From contig JAHJSB010000061.1 in NCBI GenBank assembly GCA_018830285.1, forward strand, positions 1-60,536: a DNA stretch of 60,536 nt, written 5' to 3'. The number at the start of each line of letters is the position of its first letter. Within the stretch, counting starts at the first letter, position 1. The position numbers and the translations under genes were made by a program. This document shows, piece by piece, positions 17,909 through 28,294 of this stretch. The notes beneath the pieces were generated by a model. It worked only from the letters and a program-made list of their open reading frames with translations. It ran no database searches and had not been told where the DNA came from. Source of the DNA: Alphaproteobacteria bacterium. GTDB taxonomy: Bacteria; Pseudomonadota; Alphaproteobacteria; Caulobacterales; Hyphomonadaceae.

Positions 17909-18552
17909 CCTGGACCGTCAAGGAAGCCTATTACACGCTCCAGGGCGAAGGCGCGCAGACAGGCCGCGCCGCCGTTTTCCTGCGTTTTGCCGGATGCAAC
18001 CTGTGGTCGGGCCTTGAGCGCGACCGCGACAAAGCCGTCTGCCGTTTCTGCGATACCGATTTCGTCGGCACCAATGGCCTCAATGGCGGCAAGTTCCGCG
18101 CGGCCGCCGACCTCGCCGCGCATGTGAGGGCCATATGGGAGGCGGAAGCCGGCGCCGCGCGCCCCGCCTACGTCGTCTGCACCGGCGGCGAACCGCTGCT
18201 CCAGCTCGACGCGCCCCTGATCGCGGCGCTGAAGGTCGAGGGTTTCGAGATCGGCGTCGAGACCAATGGCACGATTGCCGCGCCCGAAGGCCTCGACTGG
18301 ATCTGCGTCAGCCCCAAGGCCAATGCGCCCCTGGTCCAGACTAGCGGCAGCGAGCTGAAACTCGTCTACCCGCAGGACGAACCCGAAGCGCAGCCGGAAC
18401 GGTTCTCGCAACTGGACTTTTCGCACTTTTTCCTGCAACCGAAGGACGATCCGAATGCGGCCCGGAACCTGCAGGGCGCAACGACCTATTGTATGAAGAA
18501 TCCCCAATGGCGACTGAGCTTGCAAACCCACAAACTGATCGGGCTTCCCTGA
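17905..18552 (+). CDS. queE: 7-carboxy-7-deazaguanine synthase (radical SAM)
   Basis: 215 residues. The radical-SAM enzyme contracts the ring of carboxytetrahydropterin to CDG. The cluster motif is the extended form C-X14-C-X2-C (FAGCNLW through VCRFCDTDF), as in several proteobacterial QueE proteins, followed by CTGGEPLLQ. The ATG at 17905 overlaps the queC stop by four bases, and the gene overlaps queD by 46 bases. Confidence 0.94.
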   Translation: MTWTVKEAYYTLQGEGAQTGRAAVFLRFAGCNLWSGLERDRDKAVCRFCDTDFVGTNGLNGGKFRAAADLAAHVRAIWEAEAGAARPAYVVCTGGEPLLQLDAPLIAALKVEGFEIGVETNGTIAAPEGLDWICVSPKANAPLVQTSGSELKLVYPQDEPEAQPERFSQLDFSHFFLQPKDDPNAARNLQGATTYCMKNPQWRLSLQTHKLIGLP

Positions 18553-18926
18553 CGCCGGAAGGCCGCGTTTTCGCGATCACCAAATCGGTGAATTTCGAAG
18601 CGGCGCATTACATGGGCGGCAAGCCCGAGGGCCATCCCTATCGCAATGTCCACGGCCATTCATTCTTTCTGGAAGCGACCGTTTCCGGCACGGTCAGGCA
18701 GGGTGAGCAATGGGTCGAGGACTTCTCGCACCTGACGGCCTCACTTGAGGCCACGGCGGCAAAGCTCGATCACAGGCTGCTGAACGATATCGACGGTCTC
18801 GACGTGCCGACGCTGGAACGCATCTGCCTCTGGGCAGCGGCAGACCTCGCGCCAGCCCTGCCGGGCCTCACCCGCGTCGCGGTGGCCCGGCCAAGCCTCA
18901 ATGAACGCTGCGAACTGATACTCTAG
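18507..18926 (+). CDS. queD: 6-carboxytetrahydropterin synthase-like protein
   Basis: 139 residues from the ATG at 18507. Zinc-ligand histidines are in FEAAHYM and VHGHSFFLE, and the catalytic Asp-His pair is in LDHRLLND. The position held by the catalytic Cys in E. coli QueD (PEGHKCGRLHGHSF) reads PEGHPYRNVHGHSF here, so Tyr replaces Cys. Similar Tyr variants occur in some alphaproteobacterial relatives as I recall, so the protein may still work by another route, or act on another pterin. The cluster context (queC-queE-queD) supports the queuosine role. Confidence 0.85.
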   Translation: MATELANPQTDRASLTPEGRVFAITKSVNFEAAHYMGGKPEGHPYRNVHGHSFFLEATVSGTVRQGEQWVEDFSHLTASLEATAAKLDHRLLNDIDGLDVPTLERICLWAAADLAPALPGLTRVAVARPSLNERCELIL

Positions 18927-18956
18927 GATCGGCTGCGGCCCGCAAGGGGCGCCAGC

Positions 18957-19454
18957 TCAGCTCTCGGCTTCGTCCATCCCGCCCTGAGCCAGTTTTTTGG
19001 CGAACTTGCTGGCAAACCGGTCGGCGGCGCGTCTCGCATCATGCCATGTCGTCAGGCCTGCGTTGCGGATGTCGGTCTCGAACCAGTCATAGGTCAGGCT
19101 GCCCATCTCGACGCCACTGGCGTCGAACGCTGTTGCGGACAATTCCATCCCGCCAATGCTGACCGATGCGCCATAGTCCAGGCCGGGCTTGTCGCCGAGT
19201 TGCTTCATCGTCGGCTTGTTCGGCACGGCGCGTTCGATCGTGACCGTGACGTGATCAACATCGATGCCGGCTTTTTTGAATTCGCGCATCAGGTCTTCCT
19301 TGATGCTCTCGGTCAGGTACGTGCCTTCCCTGACACCGTAATCGTCCTCGAGCGCCTCCTGGAAGTCCTGCGAGTAACCGACCACAATCTCGGTGGCCAA
19401 CGCGCCGGGCGCGACCATGAGAGCCAGGGCTGCGGCGGCAAATGCGTATTTCAT
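18957..19454 (-). CDS. Exported hypothetical protein
   Basis: 165 residues with a signal peptide (MKYAFAAAALALMVAPGALA). The mature part has a beta-rich segment with VTVTIERAVPNKPTMKQL, a GGMELSATAFDASGVEMGSL strand pair and a C-terminal helix with ADRFASKFAKKLAQ. This looks like a periplasmic domain of the kind annotated as DUF in related genera. I do not recognise a function. It converges on queD. Confidence 0.7.
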   Translation of the reverse strand: MKYAFAAAALALMVAPGALATEIVVGYSQDFQEALEDDYGVREGTYLTESIKEDLMREFKKAGIDVDHVTVTIERAVPNKPTMKQLGDKPGLDYGASVSIGGMELSATAFDASGVEMGSLTYDWFETDIRNAGLTTWHDARRAADRFASKFAKKLAQGGMDEAES

Positions 19455-19540
19455 TGGGTCATCCTCCTGAATGTTCCAGATCCATAACTTACCATGCCGC
19501 CACCTGTTCCTGAAGTCACAGCGCTGTGAGCGCGTGGCGC

Positions 19541-20236
19541 TCAGACCGTATCGACAAAGACGATCTCGGCATTGTCGATGCCTTGCAGCTCAAGGCTTTC
19601 CGCGCCCGTGATCGCTACGCCGTCGCGGGCCTGCAGCACCTCGCCGTTGAGGCGTGCCGATCCGGCCGCCAGCACGAGATAGCCGTGTCGCCCGGCACGC
19701 ATGTCATAGGTCAGCGTCTCGCCGGCCTTGAGGGTTGCGCCCAGGACCTTGGCGTCTTGGTTGATCACCAGGCTGTCGTTCGCGCCGTCATCGGAGGCGA
19801 GCACGGTCCAGTTGCCGGACCGTTCGCCCTTCGGAAACTTGCGCGCGCCCCAGCTTGGGCTGCCACCGGCAGAGCGCGGCTGGATCCAGATCTGGAACAG
19901 GGTCGTGGCTTCGTCTTCCTCGTTCCACTCGGCGTGCTGCACGCCGCTGCCGGCGCTCATCACCTGCACGTCACCGGCTTCGGTGCGGCCATGATTGCCC
20001 AGCGAGTCCTTGTGCGTGATCGCGCCGGTGCGGACATAGGTGATGATCTCCATCGACTGGTGCCCGTGCGGCGGGAAGCCGGTATGGGGCTGGATCGTGT
20101 CATCGTTCCACACTCGCAGCGCGCCTTCGCCCATGCGGGCCGGGTCGTGGTATCCGGAGAAGGAGAAATGGTAATTGGCGTTCAGCCACTCGTTGCTGAA
20201 GCGGCCAAGCTCATCAAAGCGTCTAATGTCGATCAT
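19541..20236 (-). CDS. Pirin family protein (YhhW-like bicupin)
   Basis: 231 residues, the usual length of YhhW-type pirins, starting at MIDIRRFDELGRF. Metal ligands are visible in FPPHGHQSMEIITYV (two His) and GVQHAEWNEE (His and Glu). E. coli YhhW has quercetinase activity in vitro; the cellular role is unclear. The gene is divergent from recQ, and the 172 bases between them carry both promoters. Confidence 0.9.
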   Translation of the reverse strand: MIDIRRFDELGRFSNEWLNANYHFSFSGYHDPARMGEGALRVWNDDTIQPHTGFPPHGHQSMEIITYVRTGAITHKDSLGNHGRTEAGDVQVMSAGSGVQHAEWNEEDEATTLFQIWIQPRSAGGSPSWGARKFPKGERSGNWTVLASDDGANDSLVINQDAKVLGATLKAGETLTYDMRAGRHGYLVLAAGSARLNGEVLQARDGVAITGAESLELQGIDNAEIVFVDTV

Positions 20237-20408
20237 TGTCAGGCTCCGTGCGTTAGTGTTGCGTTGGAGATAATATGGCATGTCCGGAAATCCGGTGTAG
20301 GGCGGCGGACGGATCACATTTATGCACTTTGCGTATGGGGCGACCAAAGCACCGAAAACAGCGCCAGCCCTCTTGCCCCGACTCACCCGCAGCCCCACAA
20401 CACGAAAC

Positions 20409-22247
20409 ATGCCTCCCAGCCCCCAGATCACGGATGCCCGCGCCATCCTGCAGCGCGTCTACGGCTTCAAGGCCTTCCGCGGCCTGCAGGAAGACGTGAT
20501 CAGCGACGTGCTGGAAGGCCGCGACGCCCTCGCCGTCCTGCCCACCGGCGGCGGCAAGTCGCTCTGCTACCAGATCCCGGCGCTGATCCGTCCCGGCTGT
20601 GCGATTGTCGTCTCGCCCCTGATCGCGCTCATGTCGGACCAGGTGGACGCCCTGAAACAGGTCGGCGTGCGGGCCGAGCGGCTCGACAGTTCGATGGATT
20701 TCACCGCGCGCGCCGAGGCGCTGGAAGCGGCCGAGCGCGGCGAGATGGACCTGCTCTATGTCTCGCCCGAAGGCCTCGGCACCAATCTCGCCCAGCGCCT
20801 TGCCGGCATGAATATCTCCCTCATCGCCGTCGACGAGGCCCACTGCGTCAGCCAGTGGGGCCATGATTTCCGCCCCGACTATCGCGCCCTCGGCCGCCTG
20901 CGCGAACTCTTCCCCGGCGTGCCCCGCCTCGCCGTGACGGCCACGGCCGATGCGCGCACGCGCGACGATATCCTCGCCCAGCTGCAGCTGACCGATCCCG
21001 CGCTCCACGTGGCCAGCTTCGACCGCCCCAACCTCACCCTCTCGGCCGAGCCCAAGGGCGGCGGCCGCACGGCGCGTGTCGTGCAGCTGGTCAAGGCGCG
21101 CGGCGGTGTCTCCGGCATTGTCTATGCCGCCACGCGCAAGGGCACGGAAGAGGTTGCCGAGGCCCTCGTTCGCGCCGGCGTGCCCGCGCAGGCCTATCAT
21201 GCCGGCCTCGACGCGAATGTGCGCCAGGAACGCCAGCGCCGCTTCCTCCTCGAAGACGGCCTTGTCATGTGCGCCACGGTCGCCTTCGGCATGGGCGTCG
21301 ACAAGCCGGACGTGCGCTTTGTCATCCATGCCGATCCGCCGAAGACGCTTGAAGCCTACTGGCAGGAAGTCGGCCGGGCCGGGCGCGATGGCGAACCCGC
21401 CGAGGGTATCGCCCTCTATGGCCCGTCCGACATGGCCCGCTCGCTGTCATGGACGCATCAGGGCGATGCGCCCGAAGAGGTCAAGCGCGTCCAGCTGACC
21501 AAGACGCGCCAGCTGTTCGCCTTCTTCAATGGCGACGAATGCCGCCGCGGCGCGGTCCGGCGCTATTTCGGCGAGGAAAAGGTCGAACCCTGCGGCGTCT
21601 GCGATGTCTGCACGTCAGAGCCGGGCCAGGCGCATGACGCCACTCGCTGGGCCCAGATGGCCGTCTCCGCCGTCATCCGCTGCGGCCAGAAAGTGGGCCG
21701 GGGGCGTCTCATCCTGCACCTGATGGGCACGACCAAGGACGGCTTCGACGAAACCCTCTCCACCCAGTCCACGTTCGGCGTGGGGAAAGACCTCTCCAAG
21801 GCGGGCTGGGACCGCGTCTTTGATGCGCTCCTGTTCGACGGCATGCTGGCTGAAGGCGGCGACACGATGCGCCCCTGCATTATCGTGCCCGACGGCGAGG
21901 CCGCCCGCGCCCTGTTCAAGGGCGACCGCACCCTGATGCTGCGCGAAGACGTCACCGCCACCCGCAAGAAGCCGTCCAAGTCACGCAGCGTGGCTTCCGC
22001 CGCCGCGCTCGCCGACTTGTCGGGCCGCGACCAGGACCTGTTCGATGCCCTCCGCCTCTGGCGGACCGATACCGCCAAGGAACGGGGCGTCCCGCCTTAC
22101 GTTATCTTCCATGACCGTACCCTGGCCGAGATCGCCCGCGAACGCCCTGCCACGCCTGATGCCCTGCGCCAGATCAGCGGCGTTGGCGAGAAAAAGGCCC
22201 AGCGCTACGCCGAAGACGTCGCGAGGATCGTCGCCGAAGCCGCGTGA
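20409..22247 (+). CDS. recQ: ATP-dependent DNA helicase RecQ
   Basis: 612 residues. A 3'-5' helicase acting in recombination and fork repair. Motifs: [16 protein letters not shown] (Walker A), [20 protein letters not shown] (DEAH with the aromatic-rich loop), the second helicase domain with [14 protein letters not shown] and [10 protein letters not shown], the zinc cysteines ([13 protein letters not shown]), the winged-helix RQC domain and a C-terminal HRDC domain ([15 protein letters not shown]). The ATG at 20409 is selected because the upstream frame lies in the divergent promoter. Confidence 0.95.
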   Translation: MPPSPQITDARAILQRVYGFKAFRGLQEDVISDVLEGRDALAVLPTGGGKSLCYQIPALIRPGCAIVVSPLIALMSDQVDALKQVGVRAERLDSSMDFTARAEALEAAERGEMDLLYVSPEGLGTNLAQRLAGMNISLIAVDEAHCVSQWGHDFRPDYRALGRLRELFPGVPRLAVTATADARTRDDILAQLQLTDPALHVASFDRPNLTLSAEPKGGGRTARVVQLVKARGGVSGIVYAATRKGTEEVAEALVRAGVPAQAYHAGLDANVRQERQRRFLLEDGLVMCATVAFGMGVDKPDVRFVIHADPPKTLEAYWQEVGRAGRDGEPAEGIALYGPSDMARSLSWTHQGDAPEEVKRVQLTKTRQLFAFFNGDECRRGAVRRYFGEEKVEPCGVCDVCTSEPGQAHDATRWAQMAVSAVIRCGQKVGRGRLILHLMGTTKDGFDETLSTQSTFGVGKDLSKAGWDRVFDALLFDGMLAEGGDTMRPCIIVPDGEAARALFKGDRTLMLREDVTATRKKPSKSRSVASAAALADLSGRDQDLFDALRLWRTDTAKERGVPPYVIFHDRTLAEIARERPATPDALRQISGVGEKKAQRYAEDVARIVAEAA

Positions 22248-22371
22248 GGCTGCGAATCCCACACTCCAGCAAATACAGCGTTTTCCACGGGTTTAACCTC
22301 TCCAGCCTTGACCCGGACGCCAGTGCGCCTCACCTATAGCGTCAATTCAGAATCCCCTGTCCGGAGATGAC

Positions 22372-22977
22372 ATGTCACCTTATTCCCACCTCGACGACGA
22401 AGAAGCCGAAAGCCCGCCAATGGGCGAGCCGAATGCGTTCCTTGAAGAAGCCCTCTTCAAGGCCCGCACCATCCTGCTGACCGGCGGGATCGACTTCAAA
22501 CAGGCCAAGCGCGTCTGCGAACGCCTGCTGGCCTTGTCGTCTGCGAACCCCAAGGAGCCGATCCTGCTCGTCATTTCCTCGCCCGGCGGCCACGTCGAAA
22601 GCGGCGACATGATCCATGACATGATCAAGTTTGTCACTGCGCCGGTGCAAGTGCTCGGCACAGGCTGGGTCGCCTCGGCGGGCGCGCTGATCTATTCGGC
22701 CGCGAAGAAGGAAAACCGCTTCGCCCTGAAGAACACCCGCTTCCTGCTGCATGAACCGCGTGGCGGCGTTGGCGGCCAGGCGACGGACGTTGAGATCCAG
22801 GCCCGCGAAATCCTCAAGATGCGCGAACGCCTGAACCAGATCTTCGCCGATGCCACCGGCAAGTCGCTCGAGCAGATCAAGAAGGACACCGACCGTGACT
22901 TCTGGATGAGCGCCGAGGAAGCCGTGAAATACGGCCTGGTCAGCAAGATCGTCACGAACCAGGGCGAAATCAAATAA
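22372..22977 (+). CDS. ClpP-like serine protease
   Basis: 201 residues of the ClpP/crotonase fold. The SSPGGHVESGDMIHDMI segment, the nucleophile region GWVASAGALIYSA (Ser in ASAG), and the His in FLLHEPRGGVGGQATDVEI align with ClpP; a catalytic Asp is plausible further on. The N-terminus is acidic and differs from housekeeping ClpP, and no clpX or clpA lies alongside, so it is probably a ClpP paralogue. It may process under its own control or with a shared unfoldase. A short hairpin follows the stop. Confidence 0.85.
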   Translation: MSPYSHLDDEEAESPPMGEPNAFLEEALFKARTILLTGGIDFKQAKRVCERLLALSSANPKEPILLVISSPGGHVESGDMIHDMIKFVTAPVQVLGTGWVASAGALIYSAAKKENRFALKNTRFLLHEPRGGVGGQATDVEIQAREILKMRERLNQIFADATGKSLEQIKKDTDRDFWMSAEEAVKYGLVSKIVTNQGEIK

Positions 22978-22983
22978 GACCGG

Positions 22984-23000
22984 GCCGCCCGTCGGGCGGC
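22984..23000 (+). terminator. Hairpin after ClpP-like gene
   Basis: Arms GCCGCCC and GGGCGGC with a 3-base loop, seven bases after the stop codon. The T-run is short, so termination may be weak. Confidence 0.5.
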
Positions 23001-23213
23001 TTGGACTAGCCTCTGACACGCGCGGACCGGGCCGGGATGGCTCGGTCCTGCCATACCTCTGGCGCCCACGTGCCGCCCCCGCGCCACGGACCTGCGCGCA
23101 CCCCGCCTCACCGCCTCCGCATGGTTTACAATCCGTTAGGAAACCGTTTGCGGCGCGTAAACGAATATCAGGGAGAATGTCCGCTTAACGGGTGAGGGGC
23201 GCATTCTCGAACG

Positions 23214-24839
23214 ATGCCAGTACGTGTAGAGGATATTGCGATTGGCGTTGCGCCGATCGGGGCGGACATGTCAGCCTCGGCTGCGCTCGGCCTGTTCCTG
23301 TCAGACCCGTCCCTGTTCGCCTTGCCCGTCGTCATGAACGGCGCCGCACTTGGCCAGGTCACACGTGCGCGCCTGACGGAAGTTCTTGCCAGCCCCGGCG
23401 GCCGCGACGTCGCGGCCGACCGTCCGGTCAGCCATTTCATGACCCCGAAACCGGTCATGGCGGACACTGGCACGACGGTTGCGCTCATCGCCAAACTTGC
23501 GGCTGACGGCAACACGTCGGCCCTCACCGATGGCGTGATCGTGCTGCATGACGGGCGTTACAGGGGCCTCGTCACGCCGGGCGCCATCCTTGCCGCCGTT
23601 GCGCAGGAGAACGCGCTCAGGGCCCGTGCCATGCAGGCCGCCGGTAAGCGCCTCCAACAGGCCACTGCCCGGGCGCGCGATGTGGCCCGGGACAAGTCCA
23701 GTTTCCTCGCCTTTCTCAGCCACGAAATCCGCACGCCCCTGACCGGCATACTCGGTGTCGCAGACCTCCTGCAGGACACGGTCTGCGGGGCCGAACCGCG
23801 CCGCCTCGCCCGCACGATCAGCGAAAGCGGCAACCATCTCGACCGCTTGCTGGGCGACCTGCTGGACCTGTCGCGCCTTGAGGCTGGCAAGCTGCCTGTC
23901 TGTCCCGTTCCGTTCGACCTGCACGCGTTCGCCGCCGAAGCGCGCGACCTCTGGCAGTCGCGTATCGCCGGCAAGCGGCTCGACCTGCGGATTCATGTCG
24001 AGTCCCATAGCGTGATGCGCGTCGAGTCCGACGCCATGCGCGTCCGCCAGATCCTGTTCAACCTGATGAGCAATGCACTGAAATTCACCGAGCAGGGCCA
24101 TGTCAGCGTGACGCTCGCGACGCTCGAGGCCGCCGGCCATCTCAAGCTGCGCATGACTGTGTCCGACACCGGCTGCGGCATCTCCGATGTGGACAAGGCC
24201 CGCCTGTTCAAGGCCTTCGAACAGGCCCGGGCTTCCACGGCCCAGACACATGGCGGATCAGGTCTCGGCCTGTCCATTGCCAAGGGCCTGACCGAACTGC
24301 TCGGCGGCGAGATCAAGCTCGACGACAATGCCGGCGGCGGGACAGTGTTCACGGTCACGATTCCGGTGCTGCGTGCCGGGCCGCGCCTGGCCGTCGATGT
24401 GCCTCACAAGCCGCGCATGCGCAGTCTGACCCTGGGCAATATCCTGATCGCCGAAGACCACGCGATCAGTGCCTTCGTCATGTCCCAGGCGTTGAAAGCG
24501 GCGGGCTGGCAGGTGGAGATCGTCCAGAACGCCGCCGATGCCATCCTGCGCGCCGGCGAAACGCCCTACCAGGCCATCCTCGCCGACATCCACATGCCGG
24601 GCGGCAGCGGCGAGACCATCGTGCGTACCCTGCGCAGCACCAGCGGTCCCAACCAGCTTGCCCCCATCCTCGCCGTCACGGCCGATATCAGCGCCGAACG
24701 CAAGAGCGCCTGCGAACGGGCCGGCTTCACGGCCCTCATCGAAAAGCCGATTCGTCCGCGCGCGCTGGTGGCGACACTGGCGGACGTGCTGATGGCAGAC
24801 GAGGAGACAGGCTGGGAACTGGGTGCCAAGCGCGCCTGA
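23214..24839 (+). CDS. Hybrid sensor histidine kinase with CBS-like N-terminus
   Basis: 541 residues, no transmembrane segment, so cytoplasmic. Residues 1-130 look like a CBS pair (VSHFMTPKPVMADTGTTVAL and DGVIVLHDGRYRGLV), which in other proteins senses nucleotides. A coiled region leads to the phospho-acceptor SFLAFLSHEIRTPLTGI (His about residue 170), the ATPase boxes (NLMSNALKF, DTGCGISD, GGSGLGLSIAKG) and a C-terminal receiver (ILIAEDHAIS, ADIHMPGGSGE with the phospho-Asp, and EKPI). No output domain follows, so signal must pass to a separate protein. Its stop codon lies one base before the left end of the integrated element. Confidence 0.88.
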   Translation: MPVRVEDIAIGVAPIGADMSASAALGLFLSDPSLFALPVVMNGAALGQVTRARLTEVLASPGGRDVAADRPVSHFMTPKPVMADTGTTVALIAKLAADGNTSALTDGVIVLHDGRYRGLVTPGAILAAVAQENALRARAMQAAGKRLQQATARARDVARDKSSFLAFLSHEIRTPLTGILGVADLLQDTVCGAEPRRLARTISESGNHLDRLLGDLLDLSRLEAGKLPVCPVPFDLHAFAAEARDLWQSRIAGKRLDLRIHVESHSVMRVESDAMRVRQILFNLMSNALKFTEQGHVSVTLATLEAAGHLKLRMTVSDTGCGISDVDKARLFKAFEQARASTAQTHGGSGLGLSIAKGLTELLGGEIKLDDNAGGGTVFTVTIPVLRAGPRLAVDVPHKPRMRSLTLGNILIAEDHAISAFVMSQALKAAGWQVEIVQNAADAILRAGETPYQAILADIHMPGGSGETIVRTLRSTSGPNQLAPILAVTADISAERKSACERAGFTALIEKPIRPRALVATLADVLMADEETGWELGAKRA

Positions 24840-24840
24840 A

Positions 24841-24888
24841 TGGTGGTTCGGGGGAGACTTGAACTCCCGACCTCGCGATTATGAGTCG
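24841..24888. repeat. Left attachment site, 48-bp tRNA 3'-half scar
   Basis: Identical to 53601-53648. It begins with TGG, the complement of the tRNA CCA end, covers acceptor 3' strand, T arm and variable loop, and stops in the anticodon stem. The remaining tRNA 5' half is missing, so it is not a working tRNA gene. Confidence 0.92.
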
Positions 24889-25195
24889 GATCAGGACGAG
24901 AGCGACGAATGACTTCCACAATAAAAACAACGCACTTATGATCTTTCGCGATCACAGACTGACACGCAAAATCGTTCATTTGCAGAGTTTGCGTGTCAGC
25001 TGCGTATCAGTCTGAGTACGCCCGATAATCAATCGTGGGGTCGAAAGAATCTATGGCGGCTGCGTGGGCGCTTCCGCTTAATCCCGAGAGGAGACGTTGG
25101 CGAGCCAAGTCTCGAAAGACAGAAATTCGCCAAACGCGGACACTCGCTTCAATGTATGGTTCGAGGTGGTTTGACGGCCCATCATTCCGCCGCAT
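24889..25195. other. Left-end non-coding region with inverted and direct repeats
   Basis: No gene is convincing in these 307 bases. A perfect 12-base inverted repeat (CTGACACGCAAA at 24959-24970 and TTTGCGTGTCAG at 24988-24999) is followed by GCGTGTCAGCTGCGT (24991-25005). Almost the same 15-mer, GCGTGTCAGTTGCGT, recurs near the right end at 53523-53537 in the same orientation. Position near both ends fits arm-type binding sites for the integrase or excisionase. Confidence 0.5.
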
Positions 25196-28100
25196 TCATG
25201 GCCCGCACAGTTCATCACCAAACACCGTTGGCGATTGGGACTTTTCCACAGGCGGCCTGATCCCGAACCACACGGCATAGAGCGCTGGTAGGAACAGGAG
25301 AATCAGAAATGTGCCGATCGCCGTGCCTCCTATCAGCGTATAGGCGAGCGATCCCCAAAAGACCGAGTGCGTTAGCGGGATGAAGGCAAGAACCGCCGCG
25401 AGCGCGGTCAAAAGGACAGGTCGCGTACGTTGTACGGTGGCCTCGATGACGGCGTGGAAATCATCAAGCCCCGCTGCGCGGTTCTCCTTGATCTGCTCGG
25501 TCAGGATGAGCGTGTTGCGCATCAGGATACCGGCGAGGCCGATCAATCCAAGGATGGCATTGAACCCGAACGGCTGGTTGAAGAGAAGCAGAGCAGGCAC
25601 CACGCCTACGAGGCCCAGCGGTGCGGTCAACATGACCATGGTCATGGTTGAGAACGACCGCACCTGCAGCATGATGACGATCAGCATTGCGGCAATCATG
25701 GCAGGAAAGATTTTTGCCAGCGCCACGTTCGCCTTCCCGGCTTCCTCGATCGATCCGCCCATTTCGATGCGGTAGCCGACTGGAAGCTTTGCAATCAGCG
25801 GCCGCAAGGCCTCGAGGACATCCTTGGAAACCTCAGGGGGCTGACTGGCCTCATTGAGATCCGACCGGACCGTGATCACCGGCGTGCGGTCGCGGCGCTT
25901 TAATATGGGCTCTTCAAAGCCGAATTCAGAATGGCCGATCTGGTCCAGTGGTATCTGACGCCCATCGCGGGTTGTCAGGGAAAAATCCGCAAGGCGCGCA
26001 GGATCCAGCCGCTCGGAACCCGCACTTCGCGCGACTACGGCGACGTCCCGGATGTCTTCGCGCACTTCAGTCACGACGACACCGCTCAGCAGGAACTGGA
26101 GTTGCTGGCTGACGTCCGCAGAGGTGAGGCCGATGAGATTGAGCCGCTCCTGATCCGGAACAAAGCGAAGCACAGGGGCACGATCTCCCCAATCTCGATT
26201 GGCCTGCCGCACTTCCGGTACGCTCCGCATGATGTCCAAGGCCTCTTCGGAAATCCTATACAGTTCCGCTTGGTCCGGGCCCATGATCCGGAACTCCACT
26301 GGAAACAGCGTGGGGGGGCCGAACATGAGCTGTGTGACGCGTACAAATGCCTCCGGCGCGAGACCCTTGGACACAGCTTCGCGTAGTCTATGCTTCAATG
26401 CTTCGCGGGACTTTGCATCCACCGTCAAGACAACGATTTTAGCAAAGGCCGGATCAGGAAGTTCCGGCGCCATGGAGAAGAAGAAGCGGGGCGCGCCCTG
26501 ACCGATATAGCTGGTAACGATCTCTGCTTCGTCCTGCTCGCCGAGCCAGTGCTCGAGCTTTAAGACGGCTTCGTTTGTGGCCTCGATGCTACTGCCTTCC
26601 GGCAGACGCACTTCCACAAGAATTTCAGGACGATCCGATGTCGGGAAGAATTGTTGCTTTAGCTGGCCCATGCCAACGCCGGAGACGACGAAGGCAATCC
26701 CGACGATCGCGACCGTCAGGAATTTATGGCGCACTGCAAAGCTGATGGTCCCTCGCAAGCGCCGGTAATTCGGCCCATCGTAAATCGCCTCATGGCCGCC
26801 TTCGACAGGCTTGATTGCCGGCAACATCACCACACCGAGATAGGGTGTGAAGATCACCGCAACGATCCAGGAGACGATGAGCGCGAAGCCGACAACCCAG
26901 AAGATGCTGCCAGCATATTCGCCAGCGCCGGAAGGTGCAAATCCAACGGGCAGAAACCCGATGACGGTGACAAGCGTTCCGGATAGCATCGGTGCTGCCG
27001 TATGACTCCAGGCGTAGGCCGCCGCCTTGAGGCGATCCATGCCTTCTTCCATCTTCACCACCATGATTTCGATGGCAATGATGGCGTCGTCGACAAGAAG
27101 TCCGAGAGCAAGGATAAGGGCACCGAGCGAAATGCGGTCAAAGAAGCGATCGGTCTGCAGCATGATCAGAAAGACGGCGGCGAGCGTCAGCGGCACGGCC
27201 GCGGCTACGACGATGCCGACGCGCCAGCCGAGGCTGAGCAGGCTGACCAATAGTACGACGCCGAGCGCCATGGCGAATTTCATCATGAATTCATCGACGG
27301 CGTGGGTGATGTTGACGGCCTGGTCGGACACTTTGTCGAGCGTCATGCCGAGTGGGAGCGTGTCGGCGATTTCGCTGGATTTCTCTTCCAGAGCTTTGCC
27401 GAGCGTCAGACCGTTCCAGCCTTTCTTCATCACCGCGGCCAGCATGATCGTGGGCTCGCCCTGGTTTCGGATTATATAACTTGGGGGATCCTCGTAACCG
27501 CGTCGGACGTCGGCCACGTCGGACAGTTTCAGCGAACGTCCGTTCGCGACAATCGGCGTTCCGGCAATCTCGTCCACGGTGTCGTAGGCGCCATCTATCC
27601 GGATGAATACCCGCGGTCCGTCAGTTTCGACCGAACCGGCCGAGGAGAGGACGTTCCGGCGCTGCAAGGCGGTTGCGATATCTTGCGCCGAGATGCCGAG
27701 GGTCGCGAGTTTCGCGTATGAAAATTCGACAAATATCTGTTCGGGACGTTCACCAACAATATTGATTTTCTCGATCCCCGGAACGCGCAAGAGGTCCTGC
27801 CGGATCGTCTCGGCACGCCGGACCAGTTCGCGCATCGGCATGCCTTTGGCCTTGAGCGCATAAAGCGCAAAGCTCACATCGGAGTACTCATCATTGACGA
27901 AGGGGCCGTAGACGCCGGCGGGCAGGTTCCTCGCTTCATCGCCAAGCTTTTTCCGGGCTTGGTAAAATTCTTCCGGCACTTCCGTAGGGGGGGTGTTGTC
28001 CTTCAGGGTGAGTGTCAGAAACGCATAGCCCGGCCGGGTGGTCGTCTCCACACGGTCATACCAGGCAAGTTCCTGCAGACGCTTCTCCAGCGGCTCAGCG

Positions 28101-28294
28101 ACAAGATCCTGCATTTCCCGGGCCGTCGCACCCGGCCAGGCGGCTGTGACGGTCAGGTTCTTGATTGTGAACCCAGGGTCCTCAGCTCTCCCCAGATTGA
28201 CGAAGGCGAATATGCCCGCGACCGCGAGCAGAATGATGAAGAAGAGAGTGACGGCCCGTTCGCGGACAGCGAGTGCGGAGAGGTTGAGATTCAT
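25196..28294 (-). CDS. RND efflux transporter, inner-membrane pump (system 1)
   Basis: 1032 residues, full length for the AcrB family. It exports drugs, solvents or other compounds by proton antiport. The N-terminal helix is followed by a large periplasmic loop, helices 2-6 with GLLVDDAIIAIEIMV carrying the proton-relay Asp pair, a second loop and helices 8-12. It belongs to the AcrB/MexF-type group judging by MNLNLSALAVRERAVTLFF. Its start overlaps the adaptor stop by four bases (ATGA), so OMF, adaptor and pump form one operon. Its stop lies about 310 bases inside the left element end. Confidence 0.93.
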   Translation of the reverse strand: MNLNLSALAVRERAVTLFFIILLAVAGIFAFVNLGRAEDPGFTIKNLTVTAAWPGATAREMQDLVAEPLEKRLQELAWYDRVETTTRPGYAFLTLTLKDNTPPTEVPEEFYQARKKLGDEARNLPAGVYGPFVNDEYSDVSFALYALKAKGMPMRELVRRAETIRQDLLRVPGIEKINIVGERPEQIFVEFSYAKLATLGISAQDIATALQRRNVLSSAGSVETDGPRVFIRIDGAYDTVDEIAGTPIVANGRSLKLSDVADVRRGYEDPPSYIIRNQGEPTIMLAAVMKKGWNGLTLGKALEEKSSEIADTLPLGMTLDKVSDQAVNITHAVDEFMMKFAMALGVVLLVSLLSLGWRVGIVVAAAVPLTLAAVFLIMLQTDRFFDRISLGALILALGLLVDDAIIAIEIMVVKMEEGMDRLKAAAYAWSHTAAPMLSGTLVTVIGFLPVGFAPSGAGEYAGSIFWVVGFALIVSWIVAVIFTPYLGVVMLPAIKPVEGGHEAIYDGPNYRRLRGTISFAVRHKFLTVAIVGIAFVVSGVGMGQLKQQFFPTSDRPEILVEVRLPEGSSIEATNEAVLKLEHWLGEQDEAEIVTSYIGQGAPRFFFSMAPELPDPAFAKIVVLTVDAKSREALKHRLREAVSKGLAPEAFVRVTQLMFGPPTLFPVEFRIMGPDQAELYRISEEALDIMRSVPEVRQANRDWGDRAPVLRFVPDQERLNLIGLTSADVSQQLQFLLSGVVVTEVREDIRDVAVVARSAGSERLDPARLADFSLTTRDGRQIPLDQIGHSEFGFEEPILKRRDRTPVITVRSDLNEASQPPEVSKDVLEALRPLIAKLPVGYRIEMGGSIEEAGKANVALAKIFPAMIAAMLIVIMLQVRSFSTMTMVMLTAPLGLVGVVPALLLFNQPFGFNAILGLIGLAGILMRNTLILTEQIKENRAAGLDDFHAVIEATVQRTRPVLLTALAAVLAFIPLTHSVFWGSLAYTLIGGTAIGTFLILLFLPALYAVWFGIRPPVEKSQSPTVFGDELCGP

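Noticed and set aside
24841..24888. A second functional tRNA gene
   Set aside because: Only the 3' half is present; no 5' acceptor or D arm follows.
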